Shown here piece after piece: positions 9,711 to 17,755 of a stretch of DNA of 64,000 nucleotides (positions within the stretch are counted from its first letter, which is position 1; every line of letters starts with the position of its first letter). Origin of the DNA: Lysobacterales bacterium (GTDB taxonomy: Bacteria > Pseudomonadota > Gammaproteobacteria > Xanthomonadales > SZUA-36); contig JABDPF010000034.1 in NCBI GenBank assembly GCA_013042915.1, forward strand, positions 1 to 64,000, written 5' to 3'. The translations under genes were made by a program, and so were the position numbers. The notes under the pieces are model-generated. The model was not told where the DNA came from, did not search any database, and worked only from the letters and a program-made list of their open reading frames with translations.

Positions 9711-11053
9711 TGGGCCGATCCCCGTCACAGATGGCGGAAACGCTTAGCGGCCTGGGGCGTTTGACCGAGCTGCGGCAACGCCTGCTGTTCGTCTTCGCGG
9801 CGCTGATCATTTACCGCATCGGAACGTTTATACCGGTGCCCGGCGTCAATCCGCAGGCCTTGTTGCAATTCATGAATTCGCAGCAGGGCACCATCGTGGA
9901 CGTGTTCAACCTGTTCACGGGCGGCGCACTGGAGCGGTTTTCGCTGTTCGCACTCGGCGTGATGCCGTACATCTCGGCGTCTATCATCATGCAGTTGATG
10001 AGCAGCGCCGTGCCGCAGCTGCAGCAGTTGAAAAAAGAAGGTTCCTCGGGGCGCCAGAAGATCACGCAGTACACGCGTAACTTCACCGTCATCCTGGCAG
10101 CTATCCAAGCAGGTGGCGTAGCCTTCGCCCTGCAGGGACAGTCCTCGGTGGTTCTTGCCCCCGGGTTCGGCTTCCTGTTCACGGCAATCGTCTCGCTGAC
10201 CGCGGGCACGGTCTTCCTGATGTGGCTGGGTGAGCAGATCACCGAGCGTGGTGTGGGTAACGGTATTTCGCTGATTATCTTCGCGGGCATCGTGGCCGGT
10301 TTGCCGCGGGCAGTGGCCGGCACGCTGGAGTTGGTCAATACCGGGCAGCTCAGCATCCCGGCGACCCTGATCATCCTGGTCCTGGTGCTGGCGGTGATCT
10401 ACTTCATCGTGCGCGTCGAGCGCGGCCAGCGTCGCATCACGGTGAACTACGCGCAGCGGCAGGGCCGCGTTGCGTACCAGAACCAGTCGACGCACCTGCC
10501 GTTGAAGGTGAACATGTCGGGCGTTATTCCCGCCATCTTCGCTTCGAGCATCGTGATCTTCCCGTCCACGCTGGCCACCTGGTTCAGCGGTTCGGAAGGG
10601 CTGGGCTTCCTCACCGACGTGTCGGCCGCCCTGACGCCGGGTAACTTGGCGTACACCATTTTGTTCTCGGGCTTGATCATCTTCTTCTGTTTCTTCTACA
10701 CAGCGATGGTGTTCAACTCAAAAGAAACGGCGGACAACCTGAAACGGTCGGGCGCCTTCATCCCGGGAATTCGCCCGGGCCGCCAGACGGCGGAATACAT
10801 TGACCACGTACTGACGCGGCTGACCATGGTCGGCTCAATCTACCTGGTCGCCGTCTGCCTGCTCCCGGATATCTTCCGGGTGCTGTGGCAAGTACCGTTT
10901 TACTTCGGCGGCACCTCGGTTCTCATCGTGGTCGTCGTAATCATGGACTTCATCGCACAAATCCAGGCGCATCTGATTTCGCATCAGTACGACAGCCTGA
11001 TGAAGAAAGCGAATTTGAAATCCTATGGCCGTTCCGGTGTCGTCCGGAGGTAG
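9710..11053 (+). CDS. secY: Preprotein translocase subunit SecY
   Basis: SecY forms the protein-conducting channel of the Sec translocon. The 447-residue protein shows ten hydrophobic segments. Hallmarks are [13 protein letters not shown] in TM1, the plug/TM2 region [20 protein letters not shown], and the cytosolic loop [20 protein letters not shown]. It overlaps rplO by one base; the ribosomal operon context is standard. Confidence 0.98.
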   Translation: MGRSPSQMAETLSGLGRLTELRQRLLFVFAALIIYRIGTFIPVPGVNPQALLQFMNSQQGTIVDVFNLFTGGALERFSLFALGVMPYISASIIMQLMSSAVPQLQQLKKEGSSGRQKITQYTRNFTVILAAIQAGGVAFALQGQSSVVLAPGFGFLFTAIVSLTAGTVFLMWLGEQITERGVGNGISLIIFAGIVAGLPRAVAGTLELVNTGQLSIPATLIILVLVLAVIYFIVRVERGQRRITVNYAQRQGRVAYQNQSTHLPLKVNMSGVIPAIFASSIVIFPSTLATWFSGSEGLGFLTDVSAALTPGNLAYTILFSGLIIFFCFFYTAMVFNSKETADNLKRSGAFIPGIRPGRQTAEYIDHVLTRLTMVGSIYLVAVCLLPDIFRVLWQVPFYFGGTSVLIVVVVIMDFIAQIQAHLISHQYDSLMKKANLKSYGRSGVVRR

Positions 11054-11125
11054 TCATGAGTGCCGCTGCGGCGGCGGATGTCGGGATGCCGTTGCCGGTA
11101 AGCCCGCTTGCATTGGAGAAACGTT

Positions 11126-11239
11126 ATGAAAGTGCAGGCTTCAGTAAAGAAAATTTGCCGTAACTGCAAGATCGTCCGGCGCAAAGGCGTGCTGTTCGTG
11201 ATCTGCAGCGAAAAGAAGCACAAGCAACGTCAGGGCTGA
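11126..11239 (+). CDS. rpmJ: 50S ribosomal protein L36 (zinc-ribbon type)
   Basis: L36 is the smallest 50S protein. The 37-residue frame begins [14 protein letters not shown] and ends [11 protein letters not shown]. Cys11, Cys14, Cys27 and His32 form the zinc-binding set of the C+ type. GGAGAA lies upstream of the ATG. It follows secY with a 72-nt gap, as in the E. coli spc operon, of which it is the last gene. Confidence 0.95.
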   Translation: MKVQASVKKICRNCKIVRRKGVLFVICSEKKHKQRQG

Positions 11240-11252
11240 TGTCAGCCGCATG

Positions 11253-11289
11253 CCGGTAAGGAAAGCAAAGTGATTCAGGCTTCTACCGG
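11253..11289 (+). terminator. Hairpin at the spc/alpha operon boundary
   Basis: CCGGTA (11253-11258) pairs with TACCGG (11284-11289), and inside it AAGC (11263-11266) pairs with GCTT (11279-11282) around a 12-nt loop. Only a short T-containing tract (ACGTTTGGTTTAG) follows, so termination would be partial. It directly precedes the putative rpsM promoter. Confidence 0.4.
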
Positions 11290-11303
11290 ACGTTTGGTTT
11301 AGA

Positions 11304-11309
11304 TATAAT
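11304..11309 (+). promoter_or_regulatory. Putative -10 element of an alpha-operon promoter
   Basis: A perfect TATAAT lies 45 nt upstream of the rpsM start codon in an AT-rich patch. The -35 position (about 11281-11286, TTCTAC) matches the consensus poorly. E. coli has a promoter in the equivalent place upstream of rpsM. Confidence 0.5.
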
Positions 11310-11353
11310 GTGCTGTTTACCATCGCGGCACTGAACTACAGGAGTTAAAGAGA

Positions 11354-11710
11354 ATGGCTCGTATCGCAGGAGTCAACATCCCGGTCCAGAAACACACATG
11401 GGTGGGCCTTACGCAGATTTACGGCATCGGTAAAACCCGTGCCTACCAGATTTGCGAGGCCGCTGGCGTTACGCCGGACACCAAGATCCGTGACCTGACC
11501 GAGTCCGAGGAAGAAGCGCTGCGCGCGGAAGTCGGAAAAATTACGGTAGAGGGCGATCTCCGCCGCGAAGTGGCCATGAACATCAAGCGTTTGATGGATC
11601 TCGGTTGCTATCGTGGTCTGCGGCATCGCCGCGGCCTGCCGGTACGCGGTCAGCAGACCAAAACAAATGCGCGCACCCGAAAGGGCCCGCGGCGCCCCAT
11701 TAAGCGCTAA
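11354..11710 (+). CDS. rpsM: 30S ribosomal protein S13
   Basis: S13 in the 30S head contacts the P-site tRNA and the 50S subunit. The 118-residue product begins [20 protein letters not shown], has the helix-hairpin-helix segment [14 protein letters not shown] and the basic tail [25 protein letters not shown] at 11340-11344 serves the ATG. It is the first gene of the alpha operon. Confidence 0.98.
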   Translation: MARIAGVNIPVQKHTWVGLTQIYGIGKTRAYQICEAAGVTPDTKIRDLTESEEEALRAEVGKITVEGDLRREVAMNIKRLMDLGCYRGLRHRRGLPVRGQQTKTNARTRKGPRRPIKR

Positions 11711-11737
11711 TGCATCGCGCAGAAAGGCGGAATTGAA

Positions 11738-12121
11738 ATGGCAAAGCCAACTCGGAAAAAAAGAGTCAAGAAGACGGTCGTGGACGGAATCGCCCACGTG
11801 CATGCTTCTTTCAACAACACGATCATCACGATTACCGATCGGCAGGGTAACGCCCTGTCGTGGGCGACCGCGGGTGGCGCCGGCTTTCGCGGCTCGCGCA
11901 AGAGCACGCCGTTCGCAGCACAGGTCGCTGCCGAAACCGCCGGCCGTGCCGCACTCGATTACGGTCTCAAGAACCTGGACGTGCGCGTCAAGGGACCGGG
12001 TCCGGGACGTGAGTCATCCGTCCGTGCGCTGCACGCGCTGGGTTACAAGATTACGAACATTACCGACGTGACGCCGATCCCGCACAACGGGTGCCGTCCG
12101 CCGAAAAAACGTCGCGTCTGA
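11738..12121 (+). CDS. rpsK: 30S ribosomal protein S11
   Basis: S11 lies on the 30S platform near the mRNA exit. The 127-residue protein includes [39 protein letters not shown] and the invariant C-terminus [23 protein letters not shown] precedes the ATG. Confidence 0.98.
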   Translation: MAKPTRKKRVKKTVVDGIAHVHASFNNTIITITDRQGNALSWATAGGAGFRGSRKSTPFAAQVAAETAGRAALDYGLKNLDVRVKGPGPGRESSVRALHALGYKITNITDVTPIPHNGCRPPKKRRV

Positions 12122-12136
12122 CGGGAGTTATACCAA

Positions 12137-12763
12137 ATGGCAAGATACATCGGACCCACATGCAAACTGGCACGCCGCGAGGGTGTCGACCTGGAGCTGA
12201 AAAGCCCGGCACGCGGCCTCGAGTCAAAGTGCAAGCTGAACCAGCCGCCGGGGCAGCACGGCGCGTCGCGACGTGTTCGCCTGTCGGACTACGCCTTGCA
12301 GCTGCGCGAAAAGCAGAAAGTACGCCGCACCTACGGTGTCCTCGAGCGCCAGTTCCGCAACTACTACAAGTTGGCCGCCAAGCAGAAAGGCGCAACCGGC
12401 GAGAACCTGCTGCGGTTGCTGGAAACACGCCTGGACAACGTGGTGTACCGGATGGGTTTTGCCGTGACGCGCGCCCAGGCACGGCAGCTCGTGTCGCACA
12501 AGGCGATACAAGTTAACGGCAAGGCGGTGAATATCCCGTCCTACCGGATCAAGCCGGATGACGTCGTGGCCATTCGCGAGAAAGCCAAGAAACAGCTGCG
12601 CATCAAGGAAGCCGCTGCGCTGAGCCAGGAAATGAACCTGGTGCCGGGCTGGATTGACGTCGACGCGAAAAAGATGGAAGGCACGTTCAAGGCGTACCCC
12701 GATCGCGAAGAGTTGTCTCCGGACATCAACGAGAACCTGATCGTGGAGCTCTACTCCAAGTAA
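12137..12763 (+). CDS. rpsD: 30S ribosomal protein S4
   Basis: S4 nucleates 30S assembly and in E. coli represses the alpha operon. The 208-residue protein begins [20 protein letters not shown] and carries the S4 RNA-binding domain around residues 96-160 ([20 protein letters not shown]). It is followed by an 87-nt spacer holding a 6-bp hairpin (12794-12809, CCGCGA with TCGCGG) before rpoA. Confidence 0.98.
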   Translation: MARYIGPTCKLARREGVDLELKSPARGLESKCKLNQPPGQHGASRRVRLSDYALQLREKQKVRRTYGVLERQFRNYYKLAAKQKGATGENLLRLLETRLDNVVYRMGFAVTRAQARQLVSHKAIQVNGKAVNIPSYRIKPDDVVAIREKAKKQLRIKEAAALSQEMNLVPGWIDVDAKKMEGTFKAYPDREELSPDINENLIVELYSK

Positions 12764-12850
12764 GGAGTCTGCTTCGACTGATTCGGGCCAGAACCGCGAC
12801 GATTCGCGGGTCATGAGCTACCACAAAACATATTCGAGAGGGCGATCCCA

Positions 12851-13837
12851 ATGATGGGTGTTATTGACCAAATGCTGAAGCCCAGCACGGTGGGTGTTGA
12901 CGAAATCAACCCGAACCGGGCAAAAATCACGCTGGAACCGCTGGAGCGGGGATTCGGCCACACGCTCGGTAATGCGCTGCGCCGTGTCCTGCTGTCCTCT
13001 ATCCCCGGCTGTGCGATCGTGGAAGTGGAAATGGATGGTGTGCTGCACGAGTACACGGCCGTCGAGGGCCTGCAGGAAGACATCATCGAGGTCCTGTTGA
13101 ACCTCAAGGGCATTGCCCTGCGCATGCACGAGCGTGAGGAAGTCGTTCTGACACTGAGCAAGTCCGGTGCCGGCCCAGTTACCGCCGGTGACATCCAAGT
13201 CGATCATACGGTCGAGGTCGTGAACCCCGAGCACGTGATCTGCAACCTGACCCAGGACGGCAGCGTGAGCATGCGCCTGAAAATCGTGCGCGGCGTCGGT
13301 TACGAGCCGGCCAGCCAGATCACGATCGGCGACCAGGAGAGCCGGCCGATCGGCCGCCTGCAGCTGGATGCTTCTTTCTGCCCCGTGCGCAAAGTGGCGT
13401 ACTCGGTAGATGCCGCCCGCGTCGAACAGCGCACGAACCTCGACAAACTGCTGCTCGACATCGAGACCAACGGCACGATGGATTGTGAAGCCGCCGTCAA
13501 GCTGGCCGCCAACATCCTGGCCGACCAGCTGTCCGTGTTCGTGGACTTCAAGGCGCGCCAGGTCGTAGAAGTCGAAGAGAAAGAACAGGAAATCGACCCG
13601 GTGCTGCTGCGCCCGATCGACGACCTCGAACTGACCGTGCGTTCCGCCAACTGCCTGAAGGCCGAGAGTATCCTGTATATCGGTGATCTCGTTCAGCGCA
13701 CCGAGGTGGAATTGCTTAAAACACCGAACCTCGGCAAGAAGTCCCTGACGGAAATCAAGGACGTGCTGGCGTCCCACGATCTGTCGCTGGGCATGAAACT
13801 GGAAAATTGGCCGCCGGAGAGCCTGGCCGGCGCCTAA
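12851..13837 (+). CDS. rpoA: RNA polymerase subunit alpha
   Basis: RpoA nucleates RNA polymerase assembly and its C-terminal domain contacts UP elements and activators. The 328-residue product has the N-terminal dimerisation domain ([19 protein letters not shown] near residues 31-49) and the C-terminal domain from about residue 245 ([20 protein letters not shown], then [14 protein letters not shown]). GAGAGGG lies 8 nt before the ATG. Length and motifs are canonical. Confidence 0.98.
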   Translation: MMGVIDQMLKPSTVGVDEINPNRAKITLEPLERGFGHTLGNALRRVLLSSIPGCAIVEVEMDGVLHEYTAVEGLQEDIIEVLLNLKGIALRMHEREEVVLTLSKSGAGPVTAGDIQVDHTVEVVNPEHVICNLTQDGSVSMRLKIVRGVGYEPASQITIGDQESRPIGRLQLDASFCPVRKVAYSVDAARVEQRTNLDKLLLDIETNGTMDCEAAVKLAANILADQLSVFVDFKARQVVEVEEKEQEIDPVLLRPIDDLELTVRSANCLKAESILYIGDLVQRTEVELLKTPNLGKKSLTEIKDVLASHDLSLGMKLENWPPESLAGA

Positions 13838-13881
13838 GCCGACCGGGACGACACGACGGCCGGGTATAGAAGGACAAGACA

Positions 13882-14265
13882 ATGCGTCACCAGAAATCCG
13901 GAAGGAAACTGAATCGCAACAGCGCGCACCGCAAAGCCATGTTTCGCAACATGGCGACGTCGCTGTTCGAGCACGAAATCATCAAGACCACGGTGCCCAA
14001 GGCGAAGGAACTCCGCCGCGTGGCTGAGCCGCTGATCACCCTGGCCAAGGAAGACAGCGTGGCGCACCGCCGCCAGGCCTTCGACCGCCTGCGTGACCGC
14101 GACGCCGTGACCAAGCTGTTCAACGAACTGGGTCCGCGCTACGTGGACCGCCCGGGTGGCTATCTGCGCATCATGAAATGTGGTCACCGTGCCGGCGACA
14201 GTGCTCCGATGGCCTATGTCGAACTGGTCGACCGCCCGCGCGCCGAAGATGTCGAAGTCGAGTAG
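13882..14265 (+). CDS. rplQ: 50S ribosomal protein L17
   Basis: L17 is a 50S protein near the tunnel exit. The 127-residue product begins [20 protein letters not shown] and has [20 protein letters not shown] and [16 protein letters not shown]. It is the last gene of the alpha operon and is followed at once by a strong terminator. Confidence 0.98.
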   Translation: MRHQKSGRKLNRNSAHRKAMFRNMATSLFEHEIIKTTVPKAKELRRVAEPLITLAKEDSVAHRRQAFDRLRDRDAVTKLFNELGPRYVDRPGGYLRIMKCGHRAGDSAPMAYVELVDRPRAEDVEVE

Positions 14266-14280
14266 GCAAGATACATAGTA

Positions 14281-14331
14281 GGCCCCTTCGGGCCGACCAC
14301 AAAAAAAACCCGGCACCGCCGGGTTTTTTTT
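14281..14331 (+). terminator. Intrinsic terminator of the alpha operon
   Basis: A small GGCCC-CTTC-GGGCC hairpin (14281-14294) is followed by the main one, in which AAAAACCCGGC pairs with GCCGGGTTTTT around ACC (14303-14331). The stem is GC-rich with a run of eight T on one side and eight A on the other, so it could work from both sides, though no minus-strand gene converges here. Confidence 0.93.
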
Positions 14332-14389
14332 CTCAGATATTTCGTGCTGCTTCACACGCACTTCATTCCGGTCGGTGTTAAATAAAGGC

Positions 14390-14902
14390 ATGTGGAAATT
14401 CAGGGGTCAAAAACGGCCAGCGTTCGCCGATGTGCCGGGTCCCGGCCAGGAGTCGGTCTGGGACTATCCCCGGCCGCCAAGCATCGAGCCTGAAACTCGC
14501 CTCGTCGAGGTGCGGTCCGGAAGCGAACTCATCGCACGCTCCACGCGATCGCTGCGGGTTTGCGAGACGGCCAGCCCGCCAACGTTTTACCTGCCGCCCG
14601 ATGAAGTAACTACAGAGCGGCTCCATCTACTGGGTTACCACACTTTCTGTGAATGGAAAGGCCAGGCCAGCTACTGGGCCCTGGCCGACGACGATACGTC
14701 GCAGCCCGTGGCGTGGAGCTATCCTTCGCCCTCGCGTCCCTTCAAGGCCATCGGTGACTGGCTGTGCTTTTATCCCGGTCGCGTCGACTGCTTTGTCGAA
14801 GGCGAGTCCGTCCAGGCCCAGCACAGCGAGTTTTACGGCGGTTGGGTGACAGCCGACATCGTTGGGCCATTCAAAGGCGATCCCGGCACCAGCGGCTGGT
14901 AG
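14390..14902 (+). CDS. DUF427 domain protein
   Basis: The protein belongs to the DUF427 family of small beta-rich proteins with no settled function. Its hallmarks are LRVCETASPPTFYLPPDEV, a CEWKGQASYWAL segment and WSYPSPSRPFKAIGDWLCFY followed by a DCFVEGE motif. I take the ATG at 14390 after AAAGG (170 residues); an in-frame GTG at 14375 would add five residues. The photolyase gene follows 16 nt later on the same strand, so the two are probably co-transcribed. Confidence 0.85.
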   Translation: MWKFRGQKRPAFADVPGPGQESVWDYPRPPSIEPETRLVEVRSGSELIARSTRSLRVCETASPPTFYLPPDEVTTERLHLLGYHTFCEWKGQASYWALADDDTSQPVAWSYPSPSRPFKAIGDWLCFYPGRVDCFVEGESVQAQHSEFYGGWVTADIVGPFKGDPGTSGW

Positions 14903-14918
14903 ATGGCACACTAGGCAT

Positions 14919-16448
14919 ATGAGTACGTTACACCTGATACTGGGCGATCAGCTCAGTCGCTCGATCACTGCCTTGCAGGACATTGATCCCGAACGCGATG
15001 TCGTGCTGATGGCCGAGCTTGCTGACGAGGCGCTCTACGTGCCGCATCACAAGCAGAAACTGGTGCTGATTTTCTCGGCCATGCGTCATTTTGCCGCCGA
15101 ACTCGAGTCGGAGAAGATCGAGGTCGATTACGTGAGCCTGGAGGACAAGGGCAACAGCGATTCCTTCACCGGCGAAGTGGAACGCGCCCTGCAGCGGCAT
15201 GGCTGCGAGCGGATCGTCGTCACCGAGCCGGGCGAATGGCGCGTCATGGAGATGATGCAGAGCTGGGAGGAGCGCCTTGAAGTACCGGTCGATATCCGCC
15301 CGGACGACCGTTTCCTGTGTTCCCTGTCCGAATTCAGCGAATGGGCCGAGGGGCGTAAAGCGCTGCGTATGGAGTTTTTCTACCGGGAGATGCGACGCAA
15401 GACCGGCTGGTTGATGGATGACCGGGATCCGCAGGGTGGGCGCTGGAACTACGATTCCGAGAACCGCAAGGCGCTGCCCAAGAAGCTGAGCTTGCCGCGT
15501 CGCGATCGCTTCGAGCCGAACAAGACCACGCGCGAAGTCATGGACATGGTGCAGAACCGCTTTTCCGACCACTTCGGTGAACTCGACGAATTCGGCTGGG
15601 CGGTGACGCGGGAGGATGCGCTGGAAGCGCTGGATCACTTCATCACGGTGTGCCTACCGAAGTTCGGCGACTACCAGGACGCGATGAAAAGCGGCGAGGA
15701 CTTCCTCTTCCATTCCCTCATTTCACCGTATCTCAATATCGGTTTGTTGCTGCCACGCGAGGTCTGCGAAGCCGCTTTGGCATCGCTCGGTGACGAGCAC
15801 GCTCCGCTGCCCGCGGTTGAGGGCTTTCTCAGGCAAATTCTGGGGTGGCGCGAATTCATGCGCGGCCTGTACTGGCTGTTGATGCCGGACTATGCGGACA
15901 GCAATTTCCTCGAAGCAAAGCGGCCTCTGCCGGATTTCTACTGGACCGGCAAGACCGATATGAACTGCCTGAGCGAAGCCATCGGAAATACCCGCCGAAA
16001 CGCGTATGCGCACCACATTCAGCGCCTGATGGTTACCGGCAATTTCGCCTTGCTGACCGGTATCGACCCGGCGAAGGTGGAGGAATGGTACCTGCTGGTG
16101 TACATCGACGCTTTCGAGTGGGTGGAACTGCCCAACACGCATGGCATGGCGCTGTTCGCCGATGGCGGCGTGCTGGCCTCGAAGCCCTATGCAGCCTCGG
16201 GCGCCTACATCAACCGGATGTCGAATCACTGTGGTGACTGCCGCTTCAATCCGAAGGAAAAGCTGGGTGATTCAGCCTGTCCCTTCAACTATCTCTATTG
16301 GAACTTTCTTCTCGAAAACGAGCAGCGCCTTCGGTCCAACCCGCGCATGGGTCTCGCCTATCGCAACCTCGACCGGATGTCATCAGAGCAAAGTGACGCG
16401 ATCCGCGAACAGGCCGTTGGCTTCCTGGATGCGATGGCGTCGGAGTAA
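14919..16448 (+). CDS. phrB: Iron-sulfur (6-4) photolyase / bacterial cryptochrome (PhrB class)
   Basis: Members of this FeS-BCP family repair (6-4) UV photoproducts with FAD, a lumazine antenna and a [4Fe-4S] cluster. The ATG at 14919 gives 509 residues beginning MSTLHLILGDQLSRSITALQ. Cys350, Cys438, Cys441 and Cys454 (NHCGDCRF and DSACPFNYLYW) fall at the same residue numbers as I recall for the cluster ligands of Agrobacterium PhrB, which supports this start. An N-terminal Rossmann antenna domain and a C-terminal FAD-binding helical domain are visible. It lies behind the DUF427 gene and converges on an SDR gene. Confidence 0.93.
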   Translation: MSTLHLILGDQLSRSITALQDIDPERDVVLMAELADEALYVPHHKQKLVLIFSAMRHFAAELESEKIEVDYVSLEDKGNSDSFTGEVERALQRHGCERIVVTEPGEWRVMEMMQSWEERLEVPVDIRPDDRFLCSLSEFSEWAEGRKALRMEFFYREMRRKTGWLMDDRDPQGGRWNYDSENRKALPKKLSLPRRDRFEPNKTTREVMDMVQNRFSDHFGELDEFGWAVTREDALEALDHFITVCLPKFGDYQDAMKSGEDFLFHSLISPYLNIGLLLPREVCEAALASLGDEHAPLPAVEGFLRQILGWREFMRGLYWLLMPDYADSNFLEAKRPLPDFYWTGKTDMNCLSEAIGNTRRNAYAHHIQRLMVTGNFALLTGIDPAKVEEWYLLVYIDAFEWVELPNTHGMALFADGGVLASKPYAASGAYINRMSNHCGDCRFNPKEKLGDSACPFNYLYWNFLLENEQRLRSNPRMGLAYRNLDRMSSEQSDAIREQAVGFLDAMASE

Positions 16449-16505
16449 GCCCCGGCCGGGGATCCGTTGGTCGCATTATCAACGGGCGTTGTGAATTTCA
16501 GCTGA

Positions 16506-17474
16506 TCAGGTCGCGGACCGGTCCGCGTACGCCTCGAGCGCGGCGCGCAGTCTGGCCCGTTGGCGCGCCGTTCCGGCCGTACCGGGCAGCACGGTGGTCA
16601 CGTGGGGTTCGCGGTCAAGGTAGAAACGGCCGCTGGTTTCCGCCGCGGACGGTGCGGCGGCCAGCCAGGCGATTGTATCGGCACCCTGCTCGGGACTGCG
16701 CAGCAACGGCCGCATCAGACGGTAAAAGCCGGGCAGGGAGTCTTCCACGCCGGGGGTATCGGCCCATCCCGGATGCATCGCGTTGACCACCACGCCGCTG
16801 CCCTCCAGTTCCTCCGCCCACTGCTCGGTCAGCACCATCAGCGCGCGCTTGGCCCGGGCGTAGGCGCGGCTGCCGTCAAAATCGCCGTTCTCGTATTCCA
16901 GGTCGTCCACTTCCAGCCCGCTCAGGTACATGCCGCCCGACAACACGTTGACGATGCGGGAGGGGGCGCATGCCTTCAGTCGTGGCAGTAACAATTCGGT
17001 CAGCAGATAGGGAGATAGCAGGTCGGTGGCGAAAGTGTGCTCGAGCCCCTCGTCGGTTTCCGACCGCTCGGCCGGCAAGACCGCCGCGTTGTTGACCAGC
17101 ACGTGGATCGCTTTTTCAGACTCGAGCAGCCTTGCTGCGAGGTCGCGCACCTCGGACATCAGGCCAAGGTCGGCAAGCTGCAAAGACACGTCCTCATTGC
17201 CGCTGCCCGCGATCACGTCCTGCCTGGCACGCTCGCCTTTTTCAGGGTTGCGGCCCACCAGTACGACGCGTGCACCCAGCTTCGCCAGGCTCCGGGCCGC
17301 GGACAGGCCCAGACCGGAGGTGGCGCCCGTTACGATCACCGTTCGTCCCTCCATCGAGAAGTTGTCAGCGGTCCAGCCGCGCTTTCGCCACGCGTAGCCG
17401 AAACGCGTGAAACCGGCCGCGCCCGGCAGGATCAGGCGGTCCATCAGGGAATTGGTCATGCTTGGAGAGGTCAT
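16506..17474 (-). CDS. Short-chain dehydrogenase/reductase
   Basis: A classical-type SDR of 322 residues. The NAD(P) motif GATSGLG is at about residues 50-56 and the catalytic YxxxK appears as YARAKRA near residue 206. A 40-residue N-terminal extension precedes the Rossmann fold, as in DHRS12-like reductases. The start at 17474 is favoured by AAGGA about 8 nt upstream. The substrate cannot be assigned. It converges on the photolyase gene; SDR genes recur in bacterial photo-oxidative stress clusters, but that link is inference. Confidence 0.85.
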   Translation of the reverse strand: MTSPSMTNSLMDRLILPGAAGFTRFGYAWRKRGWTADNFSMEGRTVIVTGATSGLGLSAARSLAKLGARVVLVGRNPEKGERARQDVIAGSGNEDVSLQLADLGLMSEVRDLAARLLESEKAIHVLVNNAAVLPAERSETDEGLEHTFATDLLSPYLLTELLLPRLKACAPSRIVNVLSGGMYLSGLEVDDLEYENGDFDGSRAYARAKRALMVLTEQWAEELEGSGVVVNAMHPGWADTPGVEDSLPGFYRLMRPLLRSPEQGADTIAWLAAAPSAAETSGRFYLDREPHVTTVLPGTAGTARQRARLRAALEAYADRSAT

Positions 17475-17755
17475 CAGACAGTCCTTATGCCTTGGGAAAC
17501 CGTTATTATCCCTTCGATCGTCCCGTGAAATTGAGTCGAGGCCGTGTCTGCCCCGGAGATGTTCGCAATGGCGTCATCTTGCGTCCTCGGCCCGGGCGTG
17601 GTGCAGGTATAGCGATCCACGGCCTACATGGTACGCGAATACCGGCCAGCCGGGCTGCATCAGACTCTGTTCCAGCTGGTAGTGCATTTGCCGGATTCGT
17701 TTTGACCGCAGACTCGTGGTACGCCCACGTGACCGGGTGTGACGGGAACGTACCT
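17475..17755. other. Intergenic region between the SDR gene and feoB, no gene seen
   Basis: These 281 bases follow the 3' end of feoB and precede the SDR start, both on the minus strand. I find no convincing open reading frame; in particular no feoC-sized gene on the minus strand. A GGGATAATAACGG stretch (minus strand, near 17507-17519) could be the -10 region of the SDR promoter, but no good -35 is visible. Confidence 0.5.

Noticed and set aside
12764-12778. Possible third copy of the 35-bp repeat after rpsD (GGAGTCTGCTTC)
   Set aside because: Only the first dozen or so bases resemble the repeat, with a one-base deletion, and the rest including the terminal dyad is absent; part of it is the rpsD stop and a chance ribosome-binding-like GGAG.
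16450-16461. Perfect palindrome CCCCGGCCGGGG after the photolyase gene
   Set aside because: It leaves no loop-forming bases, has no T-run and is expected by chance in such GC-rich sequence; not called a terminator.
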